DNA from: GCA-2770975 sp050248915
Lineage (GTDB): Bacteria; Cyanobacteriota; Sericytochromatia; UBA7694
NCBI GenBank assembly: GCA_050248915.1
Contig: JBFWRL010000005.1
Span: 1 to 64,000 of the forward strand
DNA: 64,000 nucleotides
Direction of reading: 5' to 3'
A model generated the notes under the pieces. It ran no database searches, was not told the origin of the DNA, and was given only the letters and a program-made list of their open reading frames with translations. Position numbers and translations under genes: made by a program. Shown piece by piece: positions 48,915 to 57,332 of this stretch. The first letter of the stretch is position 1; the number at the start of each line of letters is the position of its first letter.

Positions 48915-49859
48915 ATGCAAACCGGTTTTATTGATTATTATCAGACCCTTGGATTAAACAAAAATGCCACAGCTGAGGAAATTAAAAAAGCCTATCGCAA
49001 ATTGGCCCGACAATACCACCCAGATGTGACAGCCAATAACGATGAGGCAGATCGTAAGTTCAAACAAATTAACGAAGCCAATGAAGTGCTTTCAGACCCA
49101 GAAAAGCGCAAAAAATACGATGCCTATGGCGAGCAATGGCAATATGCCGATCAGATCGAAAAAATGCGCCGCAACCAAGGCCAACAGTATACCTACGACG
49201 CAGACCCAGGTGATGGCTTCTCTGACTTTTTTCATTCGGTTTTTGGTTCGATGTTCGGAGGCGGACAATCCTTTGGCGGGGGGGCTGGACACCCTTTCGG
49301 GGGAGGCCGGAGCACTCAGCGGGTCAAAAGCAAAGGCCAAGACTACGAAACTGAAATCAGCCTGGATCTGGAAGAACTGTTGGAGGCCTCCAAGCGCACC
49401 CTCAACGTCGATGGACGGCAGATCCGCATTACTGTCCCCGAAGGGGTGAGTGACGGCCAAACTATCCGTGTGCGTGGTCAAGGGGCGGCCTCTCCTTATG
49501 GCGGCGAGAATGGCGACCTCTATGTCAAGTTTAAAGTCCGCCCCCATGCCCGATTTGAAAGAAAAGAAGCCGATCTGCACCTCAAAACAGAACTCGATCT
49601 GTATACCGCGATTCTTGGCGGTGAACTCGAAATCAAAAGTCTGAGCGGCCCAATTCGCTTAAAAATCAAACCAGGCACCCAAAACGGCTCTACCCTGCGC
49701 TTGCGGGGCAAAGGCCTTCCGCTGTACAAAAAACCAGGTGAGCGGGGAGATCTCTTTGTCAATCTGCAAGTCCAATTGCCCGAAAAACTCAGTTCCGAAG
49801 AAGAGGCGCTTTTCAGGCAATTGGCAATGCTCCGCCAAACACCCACCCAAACAGCATAA
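48915..49859 (+). CDS. cbpA: J-domain co-chaperone, CbpA/DnaJ type without zinc finger
   Basis: A 314-residue Hsp40. The J domain (1-75) has YYQTLGLNKNATAEEIKKAY, then RKLARQYHPDVT with the HPD motif, and NEANEVLSDPEKRKKYD. A Gly/Phe-rich linker (about 95-140: SFGGGAGHPFGGGRS) leads directly to the C-terminal peptide-binding domains (GQDYETEISLDLEELLEAS, IRITVPEGVSDGQTIRVRGQ) without CxxCxGxG zinc repeats. It stimulates DnaK and delivers clients. The gene has a very strong ribosome site, and it overlaps no neighbour. Confidence 0.92.
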   Translation: MQTGFIDYYQTLGLNKNATAEEIKKAYRKLARQYHPDVTANNDEADRKFKQINEANEVLSDPEKRKKYDAYGEQWQYADQIEKMRRNQGQQYTYDADPGDGFSDFFHSVFGSMFGGGQSFGGGAGHPFGGGRSTQRVKSKGQDYETEISLDLEELLEASKRTLNVDGRQIRITVPEGVSDGQTIRVRGQGAASPYGGENGDLYVKFKVRPHARFERKEADLHLKTELDLYTAILGGELEIKSLSGPIRLKIKPGTQNGSTLRLRGKGLPLYKKPGERGDLFVNLQVQLPEKLSSEEEALFRQLAMLRQTPTQTA

Positions 49860-49947
49860 TTTTCAAATTGGTAACCAACGCACTGAATATTCGCGCGCGA
49901 ACCCTGTAAACTGCTATTTAAATCCAGAGATTGAAAGACAAAAATAC

Positions 49948-51711
49948 ATGAGCGCGACTCCCACCCTAGATCCAGAATTAACGACAGTCTATCTTGAGCG
50001 TCTGGCTGTTGTACAAGAATTACTGCGTCAGATACAAAGAGATACCTTGGATTATCAAAAAGCCCTTAAAGCAGCCTACCTCATCCTTGAACAATTAAGG
50101 GCCCATCCCCAATTGGGAGGAGCGCTCTCACTTTCCCCCACCATGCCCCTGCCCAGTGAGCAAGAATTGCCGATTTTTCTCGACTTTCTAACCCGGGTGA
50201 TGGAGCAACTCTTAAAAAGTGGCTTGGAGCCTGAATTGCTGCGCAAGGTCCGTCAGGGATTAACCTACCTCCTGCCAAGGCTTTGGACTCCCCCCGAACA
50301 CCAGCAAAAGACCTTCGACAAACTCAAACCCTCCTTAGCTGCAGGGGCGCAACTCTTTCAGAATGACTTGTTAAAATCCGCTCTTCAAGACATTGAGACC
50401 TTGCCCCCAGAGGCACAAATCGCCAAAGTCCTGAAAGGCGTTGAGCAAAGCCTGATTCAACATGAGCCCGAACAAACGGGGTTAATTGTGGGCGGCTCCA
50501 TGCCTTTTGTTGAACAAATTCTCATGCTCTGTAGTATTCCTGGTCTGTATTGGCAGGTCTGTGTCAGCTGGCAAGAAGCCGTTCAAGCCTCAATGATCAA
50601 CCCACCTGCCGTAGTGGTTTTTCAATGGGAACAGGCCCAAAGCCAAAACTTTCCAACCCCAGACGCATTGATCCAAATGGACACAGCAGACATTGTCGCT
50701 GTTACGTCCGACTTCAGTCATTTACAATTGGAAAACTTGCCCGAACGGGTCGATCAGATTTTAGAGATCAAATGGCTGCCGCGTTTTTTACCGGGCCTTT
50801 TGCGCAAGAGTCTGATGCGTCAACGGCATCTGGCCCATCAGCGCCGCAAAGACTTTCTCACAGGTCTTCCCAGCCCCCTGGGCATTTATGAACAATTTGA
50901 ACATATCCAAGGCCTGTTTAATCGCATGAAAGCCCCATTTTCAATGGCCGTACTCAAATTGGAGCGCTTTCGCCTGATCGAAGAAGAACAGGGGCCTTAC
51001 CTGGCCAGTCAATGGCTTAAATCGTTTTCACAAAAGCTCAAAGCCACCTTGCGCCGAACAGACAGTGTGGGCCGTTGGTCACCGGATCGGTTTTTATTGC
51101 TCTTTCCCCATACCCCCGTTTCTGGCGCGCTGATAGCCCTGGAAAAACTGCAACACGGCCTGGAGCAAGACCAACCATTTTTGAATAACCCAGATTATTT
51201 GCCGGCCTTTTCATCTGGTTTGATTCAGATCAAACCAGACATGGCATTTGAAGAAGCGCTGCTCGAAAGTTGGAAGCTGATGCAGGAATCGCAGGCCCCC
51301 GGCAGTTCTCCTATCCGCTTTAAAGCAGAAGAAGTGAATACAGATATGCAACCGCATATTCTGCTCTTGGATGACGATCCCCTGATTCTGCAAATGCTGC
51401 GCTTTGTCATGTCTAAACAGGGCTTTCAGGTCACCCAATTAAGCGATGGCAATCAAATCCTCAATGTTTTGGCCAATACGCCGATCTCGCTGATTATCAT
51501 GGATGTCAAAATGCCGGGTATGGATGGCTTTGAGGTTCTCGAAATGATCCGCAAACAACGTGAATTCGATGCTTTGCCGATCGTCATGTTGACCTCACTC
51601 AAAGGGGAAGAACACATTGCCCGCGGGTTTGACCTCGGTGCCAATGACTATCTCTATAAACCCTTTTCCCCGTCAGAATTGGTGATTCGCATCCGCCGCT
51701 TCTTAAAATAA
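49948..51711 (+). CDS. Degenerate GGDEF domain plus C-terminal receiver protein
   Basis: About 587 residues from the ATG at 49948 (the frame is open into the J-domain gene but that part is not used). Residues 1-300 are helical and unassigned. Residues about 310-450 resemble a GGDEF domain (KDFLTGLPSPLGIYEQFEHI, FSMAVLKLERFRLI), but the active-site loop reads GRWSPDRFLLLF instead of GG(D/E)EF, so it is probably not a diguanylate cyclase. A receiver domain (about 465-587) is intact: LLLDDDPLILQMLRFVMSK, phospho-acceptor Asp in IIMDVKMPGMDGFEV, VMLTSLKG and YLYKPFSP. Likely a phosphorylation-controlled scaffold or sensor. Confidence 0.8.
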   Translation: MSATPTLDPELTTVYLERLAVVQELLRQIQRDTLDYQKALKAAYLILEQLRAHPQLGGALSLSPTMPLPSEQELPIFLDFLTRVMEQLLKSGLEPELLRKVRQGLTYLLPRLWTPPEHQQKTFDKLKPSLAAGAQLFQNDLLKSALQDIETLPPEAQIAKVLKGVEQSLIQHEPEQTGLIVGGSMPFVEQILMLCSIPGLYWQVCVSWQEAVQASMINPPAVVVFQWEQAQSQNFPTPDALIQMDTADIVAVTSDFSHLQLENLPERVDQILEIKWLPRFLPGLLRKSLMRQRHLAHQRRKDFLTGLPSPLGIYEQFEHIQGLFNRMKAPFSMAVLKLERFRLIEEEQGPYLASQWLKSFSQKLKATLRRTDSVGRWSPDRFLLLFPHTPVSGALIALEKLQHGLEQDQPFLNNPDYLPAFSSGLIQIKPDMAFEEALLESWKLMQESQAPGSSPIRFKAEEVNTDMQPHILLLDDDPLILQMLRFVMSKQGFQVTQLSDGNQILNVLANTPISLIIMDVKMPGMDGFEVLEMIRKQREFDALPIVMLTSLKGEEHIARGFDLGANDYLYKPFSPSELVIRIRRFLK

Positions 51712-51732
51712 AACACAGAGGAAGGTCAAGCT

Positions 51733-53157
51733 TTAAGCTTTGCTGGAAGAAATGACATCAAAGCCCTTGCGCTGCATTTTACCCCAGTGCGGCGTTTGGC
51801 CTGTGAGTTTGCGCCACATACCACGGGCCCGCCAGAGTGTGAGCAACTGACGGTAGCCCAGACTTTCAAGCAACGAAGCCAAAATCAGAATCAATAAATC
51901 TTTGAGGTGCAAATAGCGCCGAAAGGTCAATTCTTCGAGTGCGATCGCAAAAATTGAAACAATACTGCCATAGACAAAAGCCACCAGGAAAAAAGCCATT
52001 AAGAAGGAGCCAGAGAGCATCCCCAACAGAGCGGTGATAACAATCGAAATATAGCCTGTCAATTCAATCACAGGCCCCAGCATTTCCAGGAAAAAATAAT
52101 AAGGGTAAGCCAACAGGCCAATCCGACCATAACGCGGATTAAAAAACATCACCCGGTGTTTCCAAATGGCCTCCATCAGGCCCCGCTGCCAGCGATCGCG
52201 CTGATTGGCCAAAATATGCATATCCTCTGGGCACTCTGTCCAGGCCACAGGATCGGGAATAAACGCAATTTCATAAGGTTGCTTTTTCTCAAGACAATGT
52301 CTGTGCAAGCGCACAATCAGCTCCATATCTTCGCCAACGGTATTGGTTTCATAGCCACCAATTTCAACAATCAAAGAACGTTTAAACAGGCCAAAAGCGC
52401 CTGAAATAATCAAAGTGCCTCCCAAGACACTCCAACCCATGCGGCCCGAGAGAAACGAGCGCAAATATTCCAGGGCCTGAAATCGGGCCAACCAGGTTTT
52501 GGGCAAACGCACCTGATGCACAACCCCACCAGAAATTTCGCAGCCATTGGCAATCCGAATAATACCGCCCACAGCCACGGTCTGACTCTCCTCCAGATAA
52601 GGTCGCACCACCCTTAGAAGGGCGTCTTGCTCCAAGAGACTATCGGCATCAATGGCACAGAAAAGTGGGGTTTGGCACATATTGATTCCGGCATTGAGGG
52701 CATCAGCTTTGCCGCCATTGTCTTTGTCGATCACCCATAAATTGCTAAATTTCATGCTGCGATAAACGGTCTGAATCTCTTGAGTTTTAATGCTCGAAAG
52801 TGGCGTGCGATAGGCGGGTTCTAATTCATAGGCATCGATCAAACGCTGTAGCGTCTGGTCCTTGGAACCATCATTGACCACCATCACCTCGTATTCAGGG
52901 TATTGCAGATTGAGCAAGGAACGGATGGATTCCACACAGGTGGATTCTTCGTTATAAGAAGGCACAATCACGGTGATGGGAGGAGCCCCTGCTGAAGTCA
53001 ACAAATATTCAATGTTGACAGACTTTAAACGGCGAGAGTATTTCCGCAAAGCCCCAAAAGAGAGGATACTGGTCAAGATATACATGCTGTTCAAAACAAA
53101 CATGTACACCAGATTGATCATGCTGAGCACCAGCAAAAATATAAAAATCGATTTCAT
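51733..53157 (-). CDS. Processive membrane family 2 glycosyltransferase
   Basis: A 474-residue enzyme resembling poly-beta-1,6-GlcNAc/hyaluronan/cellulose-type synthases. An N-terminal helix precedes the GT-A domain: ITVIVPSYNEESTCVESIRS, EVMVVNDGSKDQTLQRLI, KDNGGKADALNAGINMCQTP, the DxD in FCAIDADSLLEQDAL, TVGEDMELIVRLHRH (TED-like) and the QRDRW motif in ANQRDRWQRGLMEAIWKHR. Several C-terminal membrane helices follow. It would polymerise and export a polysaccharide. It is divergent (136 nt) from a HEAT-repeat membrane protein, a pairing that suggests a shared role in exopolysaccharide export or its control. Confidence 0.9.
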   Translation of the reverse strand: MKSIFIFLLVLSMINLVYMFVLNSMYILTSILSFGALRKYSRRLKSVNIEYLLTSAGAPPITVIVPSYNEESTCVESIRSLLNLQYPEYEVMVVNDGSKDQTLQRLIDAYELEPAYRTPLSSIKTQEIQTVYRSMKFSNLWVIDKDNGGKADALNAGINMCQTPLFCAIDADSLLEQDALLRVVRPYLEESQTVAVGGIIRIANGCEISGGVVHQVRLPKTWLARFQALEYLRSFLSGRMGWSVLGGTLIISGAFGLFKRSLIVEIGGYETNTVGEDMELIVRLHRHCLEKKQPYEIAFIPDPVAWTECPEDMHILANQRDRWQRGLMEAIWKHRVMFFNPRYGRIGLLAYPYYFFLEMLGPVIELTGYISIVITALLGMLSGSFLMAFFLVAFVYGSIVSIFAIALEELTFRRYLHLKDLLILILASLLESLGYRQLLTLWRARGMWRKLTGQTPHWGKMQRKGFDVISSSKA

Positions 53158-53293
53158 GGATAATCAATACCTGATAAATGCTACCTAATAAATACCTGAA
53201 TCGAGAAAATACGCTACAGTATGATAACATTGTCTGAAACCCTTAAACATGAGAAACTAAGCAATACTGTATCAATCATGAGAATTTAATCAC

Positions 53294-54814
53294 GTGGAAA
53301 ACCTCTGGCATAAATTTTTAAGTACTTGGCTATTGGGAGACTGGGCCCATCAATTCCTGTTGATGCTGACCGTTTATATCCTCTTGCTGCTATTTTTGGC
53401 CTTGGGATTGGTGGCCTTAACGGTTCGTTTGCATAAATCCAATACAGAAAAAGCCAGTCGCTGGAAAAATCTGGAAGCCAAGTGGGACCCGATTACCTCC
53501 AGCATTATCGCTGGATTTATGCCACCACAGGCCCTGCTCGACAAAGTCGGAGAAGATGAGAAGTTGTTTTTTGTCGACTATCTCATGCGTTTTGTTCCCA
53601 AATTGGAGGGCGAAACCCGTCAAATGCTGTGTAATATGGCTACACCCTATCTGGATCAATTGGCCACCCGTGTCGAAAAAGGCGATGAAGAACAGCGGGC
53701 CCGTGCCGTTTTAACCCTGAGCACAATGGGATTTGAGCGCTATCAGGATTTAATTGTTAAAGCCATTTACGACACATCTCCCCTGGTCGCCATGTTGGCC
53801 TCCCGCTCATTGGCAGATAGCGGGGCAAGCCAATATCTGGGTCTGATTCTGGCCAAAATAGATATTTTCCGCAGTTGGAGCGCCACTTACCTGACCACCA
53901 TGTTGGAATCCCTGTCGCGCAGCAACCCTGCTCTTTTGTTAAATGCCCTGGAACAAGAGCAACACCCCGATTGGGTGAAAGCGATTATTATTCGCGCCTT
54001 GGCCCAACTCAATTATTTAGAAGCAGTACCACTGACAGCCCAAATTTTAGAAAGCGACACCGATCGGGAAGTTCAGGCTGCGGCCTTTTTATTGTTGGCG
54101 AAATTGGGTCAAACCCAATACAAGCCCCTGATTTGCCAAAAATGTCAGCACCCAGATTTTGTGATTCGTTTAAATGCAATCAAGGCTTTGGCCCAATTGG
54201 GAGATAAAACAGATGCCCCCCTGCTCGAATCCCTGCTCAAAGACCCCTCTCATTGGGTTGCTCTGCAGGCCGCAGAGGCTTTAAAAGCCACTGGCAGCCT
54301 GGAAATTCTTGATCATTTTGCAGATACAGATCACCCCCATGCCGAATTGGCCCTGCAGGTCCTCTACGATCAAGAATCAACCAAAGAATTAGAGATTGCG
54401 GCCCACTCAATCACCTTCAGCAATAAAGTGCCACAATGGTTGCGCTCCACCTTTCGTCGGCGTTCAGCTGTGGCGTGGCGTCGGGTCGGGCACATTCTCT
54501 ATTTGCCCGAGACCCATTTAGAGGTGCGCAAAGCCATTGCAATCAACCTTAAGCCCGAAGCTGACGCCTCGATTTACCAAGAGGCGATCACCCATTTGTT
54601 TTCACAAAAATTCAAAGAAGATCCCAGCTTTTTGGTGCATGTGCTCTATCGCATGCGCCCCGAACAATCATTGGAAACCCTGAGCCAGTTTTTTTTCCAG
54701 ACCAGCCACCGCCTCTCTCAGGAGACCATTCTACAGATTTTTCAGCATCATCCAGGCGCAAAACAGCGGTACTCAACATTTATTCAGAATGCGACCCAGG
54801 TTTTACGCGTCTAA
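53294..54814 (+). CDS. Membrane-anchored HEAT-repeat protein
   Basis: A 506-residue protein. One N-terminal transmembrane helix (FLLMLTVYILLLLFLALGLV, about residues 21-40) is followed by a cytoplasmic alpha-solenoid of HEAT/PBS-lyase-type repeats (QRARAVLTLSTMGFERYQDL, LVAMLASRSLADSGASQYL, VIRLNAIKALAQLGDKTDAP, VALQAAEALKATGSLEIL). The start is GTG at 53294 with weak GAGAA upstream. Such proteins act as scaffolds. It is divergent from the processive glycosyltransferase, so it may assemble or regulate that enzyme; this is inference from position. Confidence 0.82.
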   Translation: MENLWHKFLSTWLLGDWAHQFLLMLTVYILLLLFLALGLVALTVRLHKSNTEKASRWKNLEAKWDPITSSIIAGFMPPQALLDKVGEDEKLFFVDYLMRFVPKLEGETRQMLCNMATPYLDQLATRVEKGDEEQRARAVLTLSTMGFERYQDLIVKAIYDTSPLVAMLASRSLADSGASQYLGLILAKIDIFRSWSATYLTTMLESLSRSNPALLLNALEQEQHPDWVKAIIIRALAQLNYLEAVPLTAQILESDTDREVQAAAFLLLAKLGQTQYKPLICQKCQHPDFVIRLNAIKALAQLGDKTDAPLLESLLKDPSHWVALQAAEALKATGSLEILDHFADTDHPHAELALQVLYDQESTKELEIAAHSITFSNKVPQWLRSTFRRRSAVAWRRVGHILYLPETHLEVRKAIAINLKPEADASIYQEAITHLFSQKFKEDPSFLVHVLYRMRPEQSLETLSQFFFQTSHRLSQETILQIFQHHPGAKQRYSTFIQNATQVLRV

Positions 54815-54832
54815 TGGCGCAAAACTTAATTC

Positions 54833-57253
54833 TCATTTTTTACCCGCCAAGAACTGACTCACCTGGGTTAAATAGCTTTCTAATTCCACGATAAAGCTGT
54901 AAATTTTTTCTTTTTCAGCTTTGTGGCCTGCCTCTTGAATTTTTTCGCCCAATGCCGTCAATCGGGGAAAACCATAAGCAGTACCACTGCCTTTCATGCT
55001 GTGCCCCAAACGCCCAAGCTCTTTAAAGTTTTGCAGTTCCAAAAACTGTTTTAACTCTTTGACATCTTTCTGCCTGTTTTCAATAAACTGCGGCATCAAT
55101 TCGGCGATGTCAGGGTCGACATCTTGGATCTCCAATTCGGCTTCTGTCAGAGGCTTGGGATGTGAAGGTTCGGGATCACCTGCCCCCGCAGCGGTGGCAA
55201 CACAGGAGAGGAAATCAAGGGTATCGAGCAACTCCTGCTTGCGGATCGGCTTGGTGAGATAAAGATTGCTCCCAGCCGCCAAAATAGCATCGCGTACACT
55301 GGTCAGTGCATCTGCCGTCAAAGCAACAATTGGCACAGGCTTTCGCCCTTGGGATTGCTCCCATTCACGAATTTTACGGGTGGCTGTATATCCATCCATA
55401 ATGGGCATTTGAATATCCATCAAGACCAGATCAAACGGATGCGTGGTAAAGAGGTTTACAGCCTCTTCGCCATTGTGGGCGTCACTGATCTTATACTGCG
55501 TTCCCTTCAGATACATATGCACCAAAAGCCGGTTATCGGGCGAGTCTTCCACCAACAGCAGACGCATAGGCCGACTGGGCCCCCCCATAAATGCGGCAGG
55601 GGGCTTGGGTAAACCCTGTCGAGTCGGGGCCGCGCGCACGTTGCCTTCTCCGGTCTTAAAGCGCAGGGTACAGGAAAAAGTACTGCCCTGCCCCGGTGAA
55701 CTTTCAACCCAGATATGTCCCCGAAACAACTCGACCAGGCGGCGTGTAATCGCCAAACCCAAACCTGTTCCCCCATAGCGGCGGGTGGTGGATGAATCGG
55801 CCTGGCGGAAACTCTCAAAAATCCGAGATTGCTGCTCAGGAGAAATCCCCACCCCCGTGTCCCTGACCGAAACCATCAAACAAATCTCTTCGTCGCGAGA
55901 AAGCGTCTGATAATCATAAACCTCAACCGTTACGCCACCCTTCGACGTAAACTTCATCGCATTCCCAATCAAATTCATTAAAATCTGACGAAAGCGACCA
56001 GGGTCTCCCGTAATTTGATCCGGCAGACTGTCGGCAATCTGACAGCGCAAAGTGAGACCTTTGGTTTGGGCCTGCTTTTCAAACATGGCCAAAATACCAT
56101 TGACAATGGGCCGAAAGCGGAATGTTTGATCTTCAAGCGTAAATTTTCCGGATTCAATGCGAGACAAATCCAAGACATCATTGATCAAATTGAGCAAAGT
56201 ACTGCTGGCATTTTTACAGACATTCAAATACTTATCTTGATCCGATGTCAGTGAGGTTTCGGCCAGCAGATCCAACATGCCCATCATGGCATTTAAGGGG
56301 GTGCGGATTTCATGACTGATGGTGGCCAAAAATTCAGATTTGGCCCGAGAGGCCTGCAAGGCCTGATCACGGGCCTGCTGTAATTCTGACTCAGCCATTT
56401 TACTTTGGGTAATATCTGAGGCATAGATATTGACATAATCGTATTCTTGCACCGGGACAAAATAAAAATGAAAATAGCGGTTATCGAGCTGTATTTCACT
56501 TTCACGGGTACTCTGGCCAGTGAGAGCTTCCAACAAAGGGCCTTGCCAAGGCTCAGGAAAAGCCTGTCCTACTTCACAATTCCAATAATTCAACAATTGC
56601 TGGCCACTGGCATTGGCGTAGAGCAAAAGCGCATCCCGGTCAACCCGAAAGACGGGGTTGGGGTTTTCTGCAGGGAAACGGGATAAATTAGACAATGCCG
56701 CCGCTTCTTGATGGTAACGGGTAATATCCCGATAGACCCAAAAATGGCCAAGGTAATGACCTTCTTCTAAAATGGGCAGATAATCCCGTTCAAAGACGCG
56801 GCCATCCAAAAGTTTGAGCGTTTCACTTAAGACCGGCTGGCGCTTATACAAATGGCTTTGAATGCGTCCCAAAAACTCGTCAGCATCGCTAAAAAGAACA
56901 GAAAAAGTAGTTGAAAGTTGTCCACTATCTGTTCCAATCAAACTTTCAGACGGAGCTTCGAGGCCAAAAATCTGACAGAAATAGGGATTGGTGATCACGA
57001 CCCTGCGTTGGGCATCTTCGACCAAAACCCCTGCCTGCAAATAACGCACCAAAATTTCCAGTCGGGCATCCAATGGACGTTGCAAAACAGTGCTCTCGGT
57101 GGGGCTTAAAAAATCTGGTATTCCCTGTTCTGGTTCGAGGGGTTCTGACGCCAAAGGCAAACCCGACATTTCAGCGGGAGACAAGGCAACACGCTCTTGG
57201 CGTTGCTCTTCTTCTGATTCATTAAAAAGTTCTGCAAAAGAATCCAAACTCAT
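54833..57253 (-). CDS. Hybrid sensor histidine kinase (PAS-PAS-HisKA-HATPase-REC-HPt)
   Basis: An 806-residue cytoplasmic kinase with no transmembrane segment. Two PAS-like sensor domains lie at about 60-180 and 190-290. The dimerisation domain has FLATISHEIRTPLNAMMGML with the phospho-His; the ATPase domain has NLIGNAMKFTSKGGVTVEV, VRDTGVGI and RRYGGTGLGLAITRRLVEL. A receiver (about 555-675) has LLVEDSPDNRLLVHM and LVLMDIQMPIMDGYTA. The HPt domain (about 715-800) has the His in LGHSMKGSGTAYGF. All phosphorelay residues are present. The signal is unknown. The stand-alone receivers at 17.7-18.4 kb are possible targets, but nothing links them directly. Confidence 0.93.
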   Translation of the reverse strand: MSLDSFAELFNESEEEQRQERVALSPAEMSGLPLASEPLEPEQGIPDFLSPTESTVLQRPLDARLEILVRYLQAGVLVEDAQRRVVITNPYFCQIFGLEAPSESLIGTDSGQLSTTFSVLFSDADEFLGRIQSHLYKRQPVLSETLKLLDGRVFERDYLPILEEGHYLGHFWVYRDITRYHQEAAALSNLSRFPAENPNPVFRVDRDALLLYANASGQQLLNYWNCEVGQAFPEPWQGPLLEALTGQSTRESEIQLDNRYFHFYFVPVQEYDYVNIYASDITQSKMAESELQQARDQALQASRAKSEFLATISHEIRTPLNAMMGMLDLLAETSLTSDQDKYLNVCKNASSTLLNLINDVLDLSRIESGKFTLEDQTFRFRPIVNGILAMFEKQAQTKGLTLRCQIADSLPDQITGDPGRFRQILMNLIGNAMKFTSKGGVTVEVYDYQTLSRDEEICLMVSVRDTGVGISPEQQSRIFESFRQADSSTTRRYGGTGLGLAITRRLVELFRGHIWVESSPGQGSTFSCTLRFKTGEGNVRAAPTRQGLPKPPAAFMGGPSRPMRLLLVEDSPDNRLLVHMYLKGTQYKISDAHNGEEAVNLFTTHPFDLVLMDIQMPIMDGYTATRKIREWEQSQGRKPVPIVALTADALTSVRDAILAAGSNLYLTKPIRKQELLDTLDFLSCVATAAGAGDPEPSHPKPLTEAELEIQDVDPDIAELMPQFIENRQKDVKELKQFLELQNFKELGRLGHSMKGSGTAYGFPRLTALGEKIQEAGHKAEKEKIYSFIVELESYLTQVSQFLAGKK

Positions 57254-57332
57254 GTTGTTTATGGTATCACAGGTTGGGGTTGAGACTTAACTGCTATAAT
57301 AACTGCATCAAGCACTTTTGGCGGTAACGCTT

